A DNA stretch of 64,000 nucleotides from Amycolatopsis bullii (GCF_014654205.1 NZ_BNAW01000011.1:1-64000), one strand, 5' to 3'; positions 32,647 to 42,151 are shown, numbered from the stretch's first letter. A program made the numbers and translations. Notes: a model not told the origin generated them from the sequence alone.

Positions 32647-34592
32647 CAGGCGGCCCTTCCGGTCCGGGCGCGGACGGCGTCCGCCAGCGATTCGGCGGCG
32701 ACGTCGGCGAGGGGCACGTGTTCCGCGCCGAGGTGGGCGGCGAGGTCGGCGGCCAGGCCGAGCCGCATCTTGCCGCTCTCGCAGTCCATGACGATCGTCG
32801 TGACGCCGGTGAGCAATCCGGCCGCGGCCTGGGCGCGCGCGACGGCGTCGGGCCCGCTGGTGGCGCGGCCGTCGGTGACGACGACGAGCAGCGGACGGCG
32901 CCGGGGGTCGCGGATTTCCTCGACGCGCAGCACGCGCGCCGCCTCCAGGAGCCCTTCGGCGAGGGGCGTCCGGCCGCCGGTCGGCAGGCCTTCGAGGCGG
33001 GACGCGGCCGCGTCGACGCTGATCGTCGGCGGCAGCGCGAGCTCGGCGGCCTGGCCGCGGAAGGTGACGAGCCCGACCTTGTCGCGGCGTTGGTAAGCGT
33101 CGAGCAGCAGGGACAGGACCGCGGACTTGACCTCGCGCATCCGCGCCTTCGCGCCCATCGAGCCCGACGCGTCCACGCAGAACAGGACGAGGTTGCCTTC
33201 GCGGCCTTCGCGCAGTGCGTAACGGACGTCTTCCGGCCGCAGCTTCAGGCCGGCGCCGTCACGGCCGCGGGCTTTCTGGTGCGGGGCCGCGGCTTTCACG
33301 GTCGCGACGAGGTGTGGCCGGCCTTCGCGGACGCTGGCGGGCTGGACGCCGATGGTCCGGCCGCTGTCGGTGATCGCACGCGAACGGCGTCCGCGCTCGC
33401 CTTCGCCCATGCCCTTGACGCGGAAGACGCGGGCCTTGAACGTCTCGCCGGCGCCGACGGTGTTCTGCTGGCCACCGCTGGGTTTCGGTTCGCCCTGGGG
33501 TGCGTTTTCGCTGCCCTGCGGCGGCTCGGGCGCTTCCGGCGGCTCCGACCCGGAGCCGGGGCCGTCGTCCTCGGGTCCGGGGTCCGGCTGGGCGTCCTGG
33601 AGTGCCTGCTCCAGCTGCTCTTCGGAGATGCCCGGCGCGTCGAACGGGTTGCGGCGCCGCCGGTGCGGCAGCGCGAGCCGCGCGGCGACGCGGACGTCCT
33701 CGGTGGTCACCTCGTCGCGGCCGGACCAGGCCGCGTGCGCGACCGCCGTCCGCGCGGTGACGATGTCCGCGCGCATACCGTCGACCTCGAAGGACGCGCA
33801 GACCTCGGCGATCTGGCGCAGGGCTTCGTCGGGCAGCTTGACCGCGGGAAGAAGCCGTTGGGCCGCTTCGATGTCCGCGGCGAGCTGGGCGTCTTCGCCG
33901 GCGTACTGCGCGGCGAAGGCGTCGGGATCGGCTTCGTAGGCCAGGCGACGGCGGACGACTTCGACGCGCTGCTCCGGATCGCGGCTGGAGGCGACCTCGA
34001 CGGTCAGCCCGAACCGGTCCAGCAGCTGCGGCCGCAGTTCGCCTTCTTCGGGGTTCATGGTGCCGATCAGGACGAACCGGGCCGCGTGCGAGACCGAGAC
34101 GCCTTCGCGTTCCACGGTCGCGCGGCCCATCGCGGCGGCGTCCAGGAGCGTGTCGACGAGGTGATCGTGCAGGAGGTTGACCTCGTCGACGTAGAGGAGG
34201 CCGCGGTGCGCGGCGGCCAGGAGGCCGGGCTGGAAGTCCGTGATGCCTTCGGCGAGCGCGCGTTCCAGGTGCAGGCTGCCGATGACGCGGTCTTCGGCCG
34301 CGCCGACGGGCAGTTCGACCAGCTTCGCGGGCCGCCGGTGGCTCGTGGCGCCGTCGTGCGGGCCGTCCGGGCAGAGCGGGTCGGGCGCCGCGGGATCGCA
34401 GGAGAACCGGCAGCCGTCGACGACGTCCACGCCGGGCAGCAGGCCCGCGAGCGCGCGGACCATGGTCGACTTCGCGGTGCCCTTTTCGCCGCGCACCAGC
34501 ACCCCGCCGACGGCGGGCGAGATCGAGGACAGGACCAGCGCCAGGCGCAGGTCCGGCAACCCGACGACGGCGGTGAACGGGTACGGCTTCAA
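32646..34592 (-). CDS. Putative cobaltochelatase ATPase subunit (fused ChlI/ChlD-type, VWA domain)
   Basis: 648 aa. The N-terminal AAA+ domain (about 1-320) has Walker A GVLVRGEKGTAKSTMVRAL and Walker B LLYVDEVNLL. A proline/acid-rich linker (about 345-395) leads to a VWA domain (about 460-640) with MIDAS FCVDASGSMGAKARMREV. This fused I/D layout replaces CobS/CobT of Pseudomonas and partners with CobN for ATP-driven cobalt insertion. It is first in the operon with cobO-cobB-cobC and divergent from cobL across 44 bp. Confidence 0.92.
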   Translation of the reverse strand: MKPYPFTAVVGLPDLRLALVLSSISPAVGGVLVRGEKGTAKSTMVRALAGLLPGVDVVDGCRFSCDPAAPDPLCPDGPHDGATSHRRPAKLVELPVGAAEDRVIGSLHLERALAEGITDFQPGLLAAAHRGLLYVDEVNLLHDHLVDTLLDAAAMGRATVEREGVSVSHAARFVLIGTMNPEEGELRPQLLDRFGLTVEVASSRDPEQRVEVVRRRLAYEADPDAFAAQYAGEDAQLAADIEAAQRLLPAVKLPDEALRQIAEVCASFEVDGMRADIVTARTAVAHAAWSGRDEVTTEDVRVAARLALPHRRRRNPFDAPGISEEQLEQALQDAQPDPGPEDDGPGSGSEPPEAPEPPQGSENAPQGEPKPSGGQQNTVGAGETFKARVFRVKGMGEGERGRRSRAITDSGRTIGVQPASVREGRPHLVATVKAAAPHQKARGRDGAGLKLRPEDVRYALREGREGNLVLFCVDASGSMGAKARMREVKSAVLSLLLDAYQRRDKVGLVTFRGQAAELALPPTISVDAAASRLEGLPTGGRTPLAEGLLEAARVLRVEEIRDPRRRPLLVVVTDGRATSGPDAVARAQAAAGLLTGVTTIVMDCESGKMRLGLAADLAAHLGAEHVPLADVAAESLADAVRARTGRAA

Positions 34593-34636
34593 CAGCGCTC
34601 CTCCAGCTCGGCGACCGGCCGATCATCGCACAGCGC

Positions 34637-35836
34637 ATGCCTCGCTTAGGGTGGGAAATCGTGCGCGAAGAATCACGTCGATCCGCGGGCTCCGCGAACC
34701 GCCTGACCGTGGTCGGGATCGGGGCCGACGGCTGGCCCGGCCTGTCGGAACCGGCGAAGGCCGCGGTGCTCGCCGCCGACGTCGTGCTGGGTGCGCCCCG
34801 GCAGCTGGGGTACCTGCCGGAGGAGGTCCCGGCGCAGGCGTGGCCGACGCCGTTGCTGCCAGGGCTGGACGCGGTGATCGCCGAGCACGAAGGCGCCCGG
34901 ATCTGCGTCCTGGCCAGCGGAGATCCGTTTTTGTCGGGGGTGGGTGCCACACTGGTGGCCCATGGATACGAGGTCGAGGCGCTGCCCGCGCTCTCCTCGG
35001 TGACACTGGCCCGGGCACGGCTGGGCTGGTCCGCCGAGGAGACCGAGGTGGTCACCATCGTCGGCCGGTCGTCGGCCCGCGTCGCCCGGGTACTGGCGCC
35101 GCGCCGGCGAGTGCTCGTCCTGGGTGCCGACGCGCCCGCTTTGCGCTCCCTGCTCACCGTGCGGGGTTATGGCGAGAGCGAGCTGATCGCGTTGGAGAAC
35201 CTGGGCGGGCCGGACGAGCGCATCTCCGACGGCTGGGCCGGCGATCCCGGACCGCTGACGGTGTTCGCGCTGGAGTGCACGGGCCCGGCGTTGCCGCTGA
35301 TCGGCATCCCGGACGACGTGTACGCCCACGACGGGCAGCTGACCAAGCGCGACCTCCGAGTGTCGGCGCTGGCCCGCCTCGCGCCGAGTCCCGGCGAGCT
35401 GTTGTGGGACGTCGGCGCGGGCGCGGGCAGCGTCGGCATCGAGTGGTCACGGCTGCACGGGCTGAACCGTGCGGTCGCGATCGAACGCTCCGCGGAGCGG
35501 GCCGAGCGGATCGGCCGGAACGCAGTGGACCTGGGAGTACCGGAACTGGAGGTGGTGGCGGGGGAAGCACCGGAAGCGCTGAGCGCGCTGCCCGCACCGG
35601 ACGCGGTCTTCATCGGAGGCGGCGTGACGGCGCCGGGCGTACTGGACGCGTGCGTGGCCACCGGAGCTCGGGTGGTGGCGCACGGGGTGACGCTGGAGGC
35701 CGAGCAGGTCCTGGCGCGGGCGTACGAGGAGCATGGCGGGGAGCTGCTGCGGATCGGTGTGGAGAAGGCGGCGCCGCTGGGCGGCTTCACGGGCTGGACG
35801 CCGGCTCGGGTTGTGACGCAGTGGAGCAGCCGATGA
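34637..35836 (+). CDS. cobL: Precorrin-6Y C5,15-methyltransferase (decarboxylating)
   Basis: 399 aa as drawn. The CbiE-like half (about 22-210) begins LTVVGIGADGWPGLSEPAKA and the CbiT-like half (about 225-399) holds the SAM site ELLWDVGAGAGSVGIEWSRL. It methylates C5 and C15 and removes a carboxyl group. The start is uncertain: a GTG at 34661 follows GGTGGG and a TAGGGT hexamer at 34649-34654, which would allow an almost leaderless start. The stop overlaps a mini-ORF start at 35833. Confidence 0.93.
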   Translation: MPRLGWEIVREESRRSAGSANRLTVVGIGADGWPGLSEPAKAAVLAADVVLGAPRQLGYLPEEVPAQAWPTPLLPGLDAVIAEHEGARICVLASGDPFLSGVGATLVAHGYEVEALPALSSVTLARARLGWSAEETEVVTIVGRSSARVARVLAPRRRVLVLGADAPALRSLLTVRGYGESELIALENLGGPDERISDGWAGDPGPLTVFALECTGPALPLIGIPDDVYAHDGQLTKRDLRVSALARLAPSPGELLWDVGAGAGSVGIEWSRLHGLNRAVAIERSAERAERIGRNAVDLGVPELEVVAGEAPEALSALPAPDAVFIGGGVTAPGVLDACVATGARVVAHGVTLEAEQVLARAYEEHGGELLRIGVEKAAPLGGFTGWTPARVVTQWSSR

Positions 35837-35895
35837 CCGGGCCGCGGGCGACGGCGTGTGGCGGCGGTCCGGCTCCGCGGAGCAGCCGATGACCG
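35823..35895 (+). repeat. 17-bp direct repeat spanning the cobL/cobM junction
   Basis: GGAGCAGCCGATGACCG occurs at 35823-35839 and 35879-35895, 56 bp apart. The first copy carries the cobL stop in ATGA, the second the cobM start in ATGA. The 39 bp between them look inserted. Confidence 0.9.
35833..35892 (+). CDS. 19-codon coupling mini-ORF between cobL and cobM
   Basis: ATG at 35833 overlaps the cobL stop (ATGA). The frame runs 19 codons (MTGPRATACGGGPAPRSSR) to a TGA at 35890-35892 that overlaps the cobM ATG (35889). Because the duplication shifts by 56 bases, both overlaps are four-base ATGA junctions. It likely keeps cobM translationally coupled; the peptide itself may have no role. Confidence 0.5.
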   Translation: MTGPRATACGGGPAPRSSR

Positions 35896-36650
35896 TGCAC
35901 TTCATCGGCGCCGGGCCCGGGGCCGCCGACCTCATCACCGTTCGGGGCCGGGACCTGCTCGCCCGCTGCGGCGTCTGCCTCTACCCCGGCAGCATGACGC
36001 CACCCGACCTGCTCGCCTACTGCCCGCCCGGGGCCGAGCTCGTCGACACGGCGAACCTCAGCCTCGAGCAGATCGTGGCGAAGCTGGTCGAGGCGCACCG
36101 CTCCGGGCAGGAGGTCGCCCGGCTGTGCTCGGGGGATCCGTCGCTCTACAGCGCCGTCGCCGAGCAGGTGCGGCGGCTCGACGCGGCGGGTGTCCCCTAT
36201 GAGATCGTCCCCGGCGTGCCGGCCTTCGCCGCTTCGGCCGCCGCGCTGAAGCGGGAGCTCACCGTGCCCGAAATCGGGCAGAGCCTGGTGATCACCCGGG
36301 TGCAGGCGCGCTCCACCAAGATGCCGCCCGGGGAGACCCTCGCCGCCTTCGCCGCGACCGGGGCCACGCTCGCGCTGCACCTCGCCATCAACCACGTCGA
36401 GCGGGTGGCCGACGAGCTGACACCGCACTACGGCGCGGAGTGTCCCGTCGCCGTCGTCGCGCTGGCGAGCCAGCCCGGGGAAACCGTCGTGCGGGGGGTG
36501 CTCGGCGAGCTGCCCGCGCTCGTGCGCGACGCCGGGATGACGCGCGCGGCCACCATCTTCGTCGGGCGGGTGCTCGCCGCCACGAACTTTCCCGACAGCT
36601 TCCTCTACTCGAGTGCCCGTGACCGGGCGAACCAACCGGAGTCGTTGTGA
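35889..36650 (+). CDS. cobM: Precorrin-4 C11-methyltransferase
   Basis: 253 aa. Tetrapyrrole methylase signature TVHFIGAGPGAADLITVRGR, then CLYPGSMTPPDLLAYCPPGA and ARLCSGDPSLYSAVAEQ, specific for CobM/CbiF. It adds the C11 methyl group using SAM. The start at 35889 is the second copy of a 17-bp repeat. The next gene's GTG overlaps its stop (GTGA). Confidence 0.95.
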   Translation: MTVHFIGAGPGAADLITVRGRDLLARCGVCLYPGSMTPPDLLAYCPPGAELVDTANLSLEQIVAKLVEAHRSGQEVARLCSGDPSLYSAVAEQVRRLDAAGVPYEIVPGVPAFAASAAALKRELTVPEIGQSLVITRVQARSTKMPPGETLAAFAATGATLALHLAINHVERVADELTPHYGAECPVAVVALASQPGETVVRGVLGELPALVRDAGMTRAATIFVGRVLAATNFPDSFLYSSARDRANQPESL

Positions 36651-37663
36651 CGGAACTGCGCTGGGGCCTGCTGGCCGCCGGGACGATCGCCGCCCACTTC
36701 GCCGCGGGCGTCGACGAGAGCAAACACGGTGTGCTCGGCGCCGTCGCGGCGCGGAACGCCGAGCGGGCGCGGGAATTCGCCACGCGCTTCGACATCCCGA
36801 AGGCCTACGGCAGCTACGAAGAGCTCCTCGCGGACCCGGACGTCGACGCCGTGTACGTCTCGACACCGCACGCAATGCACAAGCAGTGGGCCATCGCCGC
36901 CGCCGAGGCCGGGAAGCACGTGCTGTGCGAGAAGCCGTTGACGATCACCGCGGCCGACGCCGAGGAGGTCATCGCCGCTGCCCGGGCGAACGACGTCTTC
37001 CTGATGGAGGCGTTCATGTACCGGCTGCACCCGCAGACGCGGCGGCTGACCGAGCTGATCTCCTCCGGCGCCATCGGGGAGGTCCGTGCGGTGGACACGA
37101 CCTTCTCCTTCGACAGCAACCCGGAGGAGACCGCCCGGCTGAGCGACCCGGCGCTCGGGGGCGGCGGGATCCTGGACGTCGGCTGCTACTGCACGTCGCT
37201 GGCCCGGCTGGTCGCGCAGGCCGCGACCGGGCAGGACGTCGTCGAGCCGTCCGAGGTCAGCGGGATGGCGCACCTGTCCGCCACCGGCGTCGACGAGTGG
37301 GCGACCGGCCTGCTGCGCCTGCCCGGCGACATCCTCGCGACGATCGCCTGCGGGATCCGGCTCACCCGCGAGGACGGCATCCGCGTCTTCGGCTCGGGCG
37401 GGCAGATCCACATCCCGCAGCCGGCGTGGATCCACCCGCTGCGCAAGCCCGGCGTCTCGCAGATCATCCTGACGCCGGCCGGCGGCGAGCCGGAGGTCAT
37501 CGAGGTCGAAGCCACCCAGAGCGTCTTCGCGCGCGAAGCGGACCATGTCGCCGCGCACGTCGAAGACCGGCAGGCGCCCGAACTGACCTGGGCGGAAACC
37601 CTCGCCAACCTGCGCACGCTGGACCGGTGGCGCGAGGCCGTCGGCTACGGACGTTCCTCGTGA
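36647..37663 (+). CDS. Gfo/Idh/MocA family oxidoreductase embedded in the cob operon
   Basis: 338 aa from GTG. The N-terminal NAD(P)-binding domain begins ELRWGLLAAGTIAAHFAAGV, the EKP motif is in HVLCEKPLTITAADAEE and the C-terminal domain includes FLMEAFMYRLHPQTRRL. It resembles dihydrodiol/inositol-type dehydrogenases. It overlaps cobM by four bases and cobK by four bases (both GTGA), so it is co-translated with corrin-ring genes. No such enzyme is needed in the known aerobic route. Role unknown. Confidence 0.9.
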   Translation: MTELRWGLLAAGTIAAHFAAGVDESKHGVLGAVAARNAERAREFATRFDIPKAYGSYEELLADPDVDAVYVSTPHAMHKQWAIAAAEAGKHVLCEKPLTITAADAEEVIAAARANDVFLMEAFMYRLHPQTRRLTELISSGAIGEVRAVDTTFSFDSNPEETARLSDPALGGGGILDVGCYCTSLARLVAQAATGQDVVEPSEVSGMAHLSATGVDEWATGLLRLPGDILATIACGIRLTREDGIRVFGSGGQIHIPQPAWIHPLRKPGVSQIILTPAGGEPEVIEVEATQSVFAREADHVAAHVEDRQAPELTWAETLANLRTLDRWREAVGYGRSS

Positions 37664-38379
37664 TCCTCATCCTCGGCGGGACCGGCGAAGCCCGGCAGCT
37701 CGCCGAAGCCCTGGAAGCGCGCGAAGTCCGCGTTGTCTCTTCGCTGGCGGGGCGAGTCGCACGGCCGAGGCTGCCCGTCGGCGAAGTACGCGTAGGCGGC
37801 TTCGGCGGCCCGGACGGTCTCGCGCGGTACCTGCGCGAGAACCACATCGACGCCGTAGTCGACGCCACGCACCCCTTCGCCGAGCGCATCGGCGCAAACG
37901 CGGCGAAAGCGGCCGAACTGACGCAAACACCGCTGCTGCGGCTCGCGCGGCCGGGCTGGCAAGCAGGCCCGCGAGACGTCTGGCACTGGGCCGACGACCT
38001 CGCCGATGCCGCCCGGCAGCTCCCCGGCCTGGGTAAACGTGTCTTCCTCACCAGCGGCCGCCAGGGCCTCCCGGCTTTCGCGCACCTCGACGACCTGTGG
38101 TTCCTGATCCGCTGCGTCGACCCGCCCGAGCCGCCGCTGCCGCGGCACCACGAACTCCTCCTCGCCCGCGGACCGTACGAGGTGGCCGCCGAGCGGGCGC
38201 TGCTCGACCGGGTCGACGTCCTGGTCACCAAGGACTCCGGCGGCGCGCAGACCAGCGCGAAGCTGACGGTGGCCCGCGAACTCGGCAAGCCCGTCGTGGT
38301 GGTCCGGCGGCCGCCGCGGCCGGCCACGGAGACCGCCGAAACCGTCCCCGAAGCCGTCGAATGGGTCCTGCACCGATGA
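37660..38379 (+). CDS. cobK: Precorrin-6A reductase
   Basis: 239 aa from GTG. Motifs ILILGGTGEARQLAEALEAR, DAVVDATHPFAERIGANAAK, KRVFLTSGRQGLPAF and VLVTKDSGGAQTSAKLTVAR match CobK/CbiJ. It reduces precorrin-6A to precorrin-6B with NADPH. Overlaps the oxidoreductase before it and bluB after it by four bases each. Confidence 0.95.
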   Translation: MILILGGTGEARQLAEALEAREVRVVSSLAGRVARPRLPVGEVRVGGFGGPDGLARYLRENHIDAVVDATHPFAERIGANAAKAAELTQTPLLRLARPGWQAGPRDVWHWADDLADAARQLPGLGKRVFLTSGRQGLPAFAHLDDLWFLIRCVDPPEPPLPRHHELLLARGPYEVAAERALLDRVDVLVTKDSGGAQTSAKLTVARELGKPVVVVRRPPRPATETAETVPEAVEWVLHR

Positions 38380-39035
38380 TCGATGAGTTCTACGACGTCC
38401 TGCGCAAGCGGCGGGACGTCCGCGGCGAGTTCACCGGCGAGCCGATCCCCGAAGCCACGCTGACGCGGATCCTCGAGGCCGCGCACGCCGCACCGAGCGT
38501 CGGGCTCACCCAGCCGTGGGACTTCGTGCTGGTCGACGACGTCGCGACGCGCGAGAAGTTCGCCAAGCACGTCCACGACGAGCGTGAAATCTTCGCCGGG
38601 CAGCTCGGCGAAGACCGCGCGAGCACCTTCGCGAACATCAAAATCGAGGGCATCCTCGAGTCGAGCCTCGGCATCGTCGTCACCTACGACCCGGCGCGTG
38701 GCGCGCCCGACGTGCTGGGCAGGCACGCCATCGCCGACGCCGGCCTCTACTCGGTGTGCCTGGCCATCCAGAACCTCTGGCTCGCCGCGACCGCCGAAGG
38801 CCTCGGTGTGGGCTGGGTCAGCTTCTACCGCGAGCCGTTCCTGCGCGAGCTGCTCGGCATCCCGGACGGCGTCCGGCCGGTGGCGTGGCTCTGCGCGGGG
38901 CCGGTCAGCAGGCTGGAGGCCGTGCCGGACCTGGAGCGCCACGGTTGGCGCAGCCGCCGTCCCCTGTCCGCGGCGATACACCACGGGCGGTTCACCCCGC
39001 GTGACCCGGGGGCTGCGTCAGCCGCCGACCTCTGA
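38376..39035 (+). CDS. bluB: 5,6-dimethylbenzimidazole synthase
   Basis: 219 aa, flavin-destructase of the nitroreductase fold. Motifs FYDVLRKRRDVRGEFTGEPI, AAPSVGLTQPWDFVLVDD and GRHAIADAGLYSVCLAIQNL are typical of BluB, which breaks down FMNH2 with oxygen to form the lower ligand base. It supplies CobT. Last gene of the cobL operon. Its start overlaps the cobK stop (ATGA). Confidence 0.95.
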   Translation: MIDEFYDVLRKRRDVRGEFTGEPIPEATLTRILEAAHAAPSVGLTQPWDFVLVDDVATREKFAKHVHDEREIFAGQLGEDRASTFANIKIEGILESSLGIVVTYDPARGAPDVLGRHAIADAGLYSVCLAIQNLWLAATAEGLGVGWVSFYREPFLRELLGIPDGVRPVAWLCAGPVSRLEAVPDLERHGWRSRRPLSAAIHHGRFTPRDPGAASAADL

Positions 39036-39053
39036 CCCGTTAGCGTTGCGCCG

Positions 39054-42000
39054 ATGCGTCTGATTGCCGTAGCGCTGGGGCTGCTCTCGGCCTTGTGCGC
39101 GCTGGCTTTCCCCTTCCTGCCGGTGGTGCAGGACACGGCGGAGGTCGTCTGGCCGACCGGCAGCGACACCCGCTCCGTCAACGCGCCCTTGACCGGGTAC
39201 TGGGCCCAGGACCTGCGTGCCGAGCTGCCGTGCGCGGCCATCCGCTCGGTCGACGCCCGGACGAACGGTCCGGGCCTGCTGTTCGCCACCGTGCCGGACG
39301 GCCGCACCGACCCGAACGCGGGCAAGGGCGTCGGCCTGCAGCTGCGCATCGACAACGGCGTGCTGTTCGCCTCCAGCCAGGGCCAGCAGATCGCCCAGCA
39401 GCCGCTGCCCGCCGAAAAGTGCGACGTCGAGCTGGACGTCGACGCGACGCAAATGACGCTCGCCGTCGCCGGGACCCCGATCTTCCACGCCAACGGCGAC
39501 GTCCGCCCGCGCCTGGTCGGCATCTACTCGTCGATCAACTCGAGCAAGGACCCGATCGCCGGCCTGCACGTTTCGGTCGTGCCGGACACGCGGTACCAGA
39601 CGTCGCCGACCGCGCTGAAGATCGTCGTCGGCGTGCTCGCCGTGCTGTCGCTGATCGGCTGCATGATCGCGGTCTGGCGCCGCGACTCCGGCTTCGCGCG
39701 CCGCGCCCCGCGCTGGGCGCCGGTCGGCTGGTGGCGGCTGACCGCGCGGGACGCCACGGTGATCATCGCGCTCGGGGCGTGGGTCTTCATCGGGCCGGTG
39801 ACCTCGGACGACGGCTATATCCTCACGATGGCCCGGGTCACCGAGGCGACCGGCTACCTGACGAACTACCACCGCTGGTTCGGCGTCGCCGAGGCGCCGT
39901 TCGGCTGGTTCTACCACGTGTACGAGCTGATGACGCACGTCAGCACGGTGCCGCCGTGGATCCGGCTGCCGTCGTTCCTGCTCGGCGTGCTCAGCTGGCT
40001 GCTGATCAGCCGCGAGGTGATGCCGCGCCTCGGCAGCCAGATCCGCACCAGCCGCCCGGCCAGCTGGGCCGCGGCGACGGTGTTCCTCATCTGGTGGATG
40101 CCCTACAACAACGGCGTCCGCCCGGAGCCGGTGGCCGCGCTCGGCTCGCTGCTGGCGATCTGCGCGGTCGAGCGCACGCTGGTGACGCGGCGGCTGCTGC
40201 CCCTGTGCCTGGGCCTGACCGCGGCCGGGTTCACCCTGGCCGCGACGCCGACCGGGCTGATCGCGGTGGCGCCGTTCCTGGTCGCCGCGCGGCCGCTGTT
40301 CAAGCTGATCCGCCAGCGCGCGAACGAAAGCGGCTGGCTGCCGGTGCTCGCGCCGGTCGCCGCCGCGGGTCTGCTCGTGCTGGTCGTCGTGTTCGCCGAC
40401 CAGACGTTCGCGACCGTCCAGGAAGCGACCCGAATCCGCACCCAGGTCGGTCCGAACCTGTCGTGGTTCCAGGAGCTCGCCCGTTACCAGCTGCTGTTCG
40501 CCGACCTGCCGGACGGCTCGGCGCCGCGCCGGTTCCCGGTGCTGCTGGTCGTGCTGTGCACCGCCACCTGCCTGGTGGTGCTGCTGCGCCGCAGCCGGAT
40601 CCCCGGCGCGGCCCTCGGCCCGGCGCGCCGCCTGATCGGCACCACCGCGCTGTTCTTCCTGCTCCTGGCCCTGACGCCGACGAAGTGGACGCACCACTTC
40701 GGCGCGTTCGCCGCGGTCGGCGCGTCGATGGCGGCGCTGGCCGCGCTCGCGACCAGCTCGACGGTCCTGCGGTCCCAGCGCAACCGCGCGGCTTTCCTCG
40801 CCGCGCTGCTGGTGGTCGGCGCGCTCGCCGCGACCGGGCCGAACACGTACTGGTTCGTCTCCCGCCTCGGCGTCCAGTGGACGAACGTGGCGCCGTCGGT
40901 CGGCGGCATCCCGCTGTCGACGATCCTGCTGGTCGCGGCGGCCGTCGCGGGGATCTACGCGTTCGTCGAGAACGTCCGCGCGCACCGGCCGGGCCTGCCG
41001 GTCCAGCCCCAGGAAGGCCGGCTGCGCGCGCTGCGGCTCGGGTCGCTGTCGCTGGTGGTGGTCTGCGGCCTGGTCGCGGCGGGCGAGTTCGTCACGATGG
41101 CGTGGGCGATCCACAACCAGTCCGGCAGCTACAGCCTCGGCGCGGCCAACGTCGGGCACCTGTTCGGCAAGAGCTGCAACCTCTCCGACCACGTGATGGT
41201 CGAGCGCGACGCGGCGACGAGCATCCTGCACCCCCAGGCCGAGCAGCGGACCGTTGCGGAGAAGCCCAAGGAGCCGGAATCCCCGCTGCCCAACCCGGAC
41301 CAGGACAACGGCCGCGTCCAGACCGGCTTCCACACCCGCCCGGTCGACGACAAGGACCCCCTGGCCGAGCCGCCGCACGGGTTCACGCCGGACAAGGTGC
41401 CGATGTGGTCGAGCTTCCTCGACCCGGAGACCCGCGCCGGGCGGCTGCGCAGCGACTGGTACGCGCTGACGGAGAAGCCGTCGGACGGCCAGATCGTGGT
41501 GGCCACGGCGGGTGCGCCCCGCCGTCCGACCTCGGTGAGCCTCGACTACGGCGTCGACACGCCCGAGGGCGTCAAAATCCTGCGCAGCCAGTTCATGCTC
41601 CCGCCGGGCTCCGGCACGGGTGACTGGACCGACACGCGCATCAACCTGCGCGACCTCCCGCCGGAGACGAACGCGGTCCGCATCAACATCGTCGACAACG
41701 ACCTGACCGAGGACGGCTGGATCGCGGCCTCGGCCCCGCGCGTCCCGACGTTCACGACGTTGACGGACCGCATCGGCTCGAAGCCGGTGTACGTGGACTG
41801 GCCGGCGTCGTTCGTGTACCCGTGCGTCCAGCCGGTGACGTCACACGACGGGATCTCGCAGGTCCCGGACTACCGCATCACGGCGGGCGGCCTGGCCGAC
41901 GAGGCCCAGTGGGCGTCTTCGACGAACGGCGGGCCGATCGGCTGGCTGGAGGAGCTGGCCGAGGAGCCCGAGGTGCCGAGCTACCTGATCGGCCAGCCGA

Positions 42001-42146
42001 GCCAGTCGTGGGGGCAGCTGCTGCAGATCGAGCCGTTCACCGAGGGCATCGCGCCGACGATCGTCCACGGCGAGAAGACGGTGCCGGGCTGGTGGTCGCC
42101 GGGTCCGGGGCCGCGGCAACCGAACGGCAAGGACCCGACACGCTGA
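39054..42146 (+). CDS. Emb-type arabinosyltransferase (arabinan biosynthesis)
   Basis: 1030 aa, polytopic GT-C enzyme. The N-terminal Arabino_trans_N-like lectin domain (about 25-190) is followed by many membrane helices, the acidic motif GPVTSDDGYILTMARVTEATG in the first loop, and WMPYNNGVRPEPVAALGSLL. The C-terminal soluble domain (about 690-1030) resembles the carbohydrate-binding EmbC C-terminus. It transfers arabinose from decaprenyl-phosphoarabinose to cell-wall arabinogalactan. EmbA, B or C identity is not resolvable. A TAGCGT hexamer 8 bp before the ATG suggests a leaderless start. Confidence 0.92.
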   Translation: MRLIAVALGLLSALCALAFPFLPVVQDTAEVVWPTGSDTRSVNAPLTGYWAQDLRAELPCAAIRSVDARTNGPGLLFATVPDGRTDPNAGKGVGLQLRIDNGVLFASSQGQQIAQQPLPAEKCDVELDVDATQMTLAVAGTPIFHANGDVRPRLVGIYSSINSSKDPIAGLHVSVVPDTRYQTSPTALKIVVGVLAVLSLIGCMIAVWRRDSGFARRAPRWAPVGWWRLTARDATVIIALGAWVFIGPVTSDDGYILTMARVTEATGYLTNYHRWFGVAEAPFGWFYHVYELMTHVSTVPPWIRLPSFLLGVLSWLLISREVMPRLGSQIRTSRPASWAAATVFLIWWMPYNNGVRPEPVAALGSLLAICAVERTLVTRRLLPLCLGLTAAGFTLAATPTGLIAVAPFLVAARPLFKLIRQRANESGWLPVLAPVAAAGLLVLVVVFADQTFATVQEATRIRTQVGPNLSWFQELARYQLLFADLPDGSAPRRFPVLLVVLCTATCLVVLLRRSRIPGAALGPARRLIGTTALFFLLLALTPTKWTHHFGAFAAVGASMAALAALATSSTVLRSQRNRAAFLAALLVVGALAATGPNTYWFVSRLGVQWTNVAPSVGGIPLSTILLVAAAVAGIYAFVENVRAHRPGLPVQPQEGRLRALRLGSLSLVVVCGLVAAGEFVTMAWAIHNQSGSYSLGAANVGHLFGKSCNLSDHVMVERDAATSILHPQAEQRTVAEKPKEPESPLPNPDQDNGRVQTGFHTRPVDDKDPLAEPPHGFTPDKVPMWSSFLDPETRAGRLRSDWYALTEKPSDGQIVVATAGAPRRPTSVSLDYGVDTPEGVKILRSQFMLPPGSGTGDWTDTRINLRDLPPETNAVRINIVDNDLTEDGWIAASAPRVPTFTTLTDRIGSKPVYVDWPASFVYPCVQPVTSHDGISQVPDYRITAGGLADEAQWASSTNGGPIGWLEELAEEPEVPSYLIGQPSQSWGQLLQIEPFTEGIAPTIVHGEKTVPGWWSPGPGPRQPNGKDPTR

Positions 42147-42151
42147 CCCCT

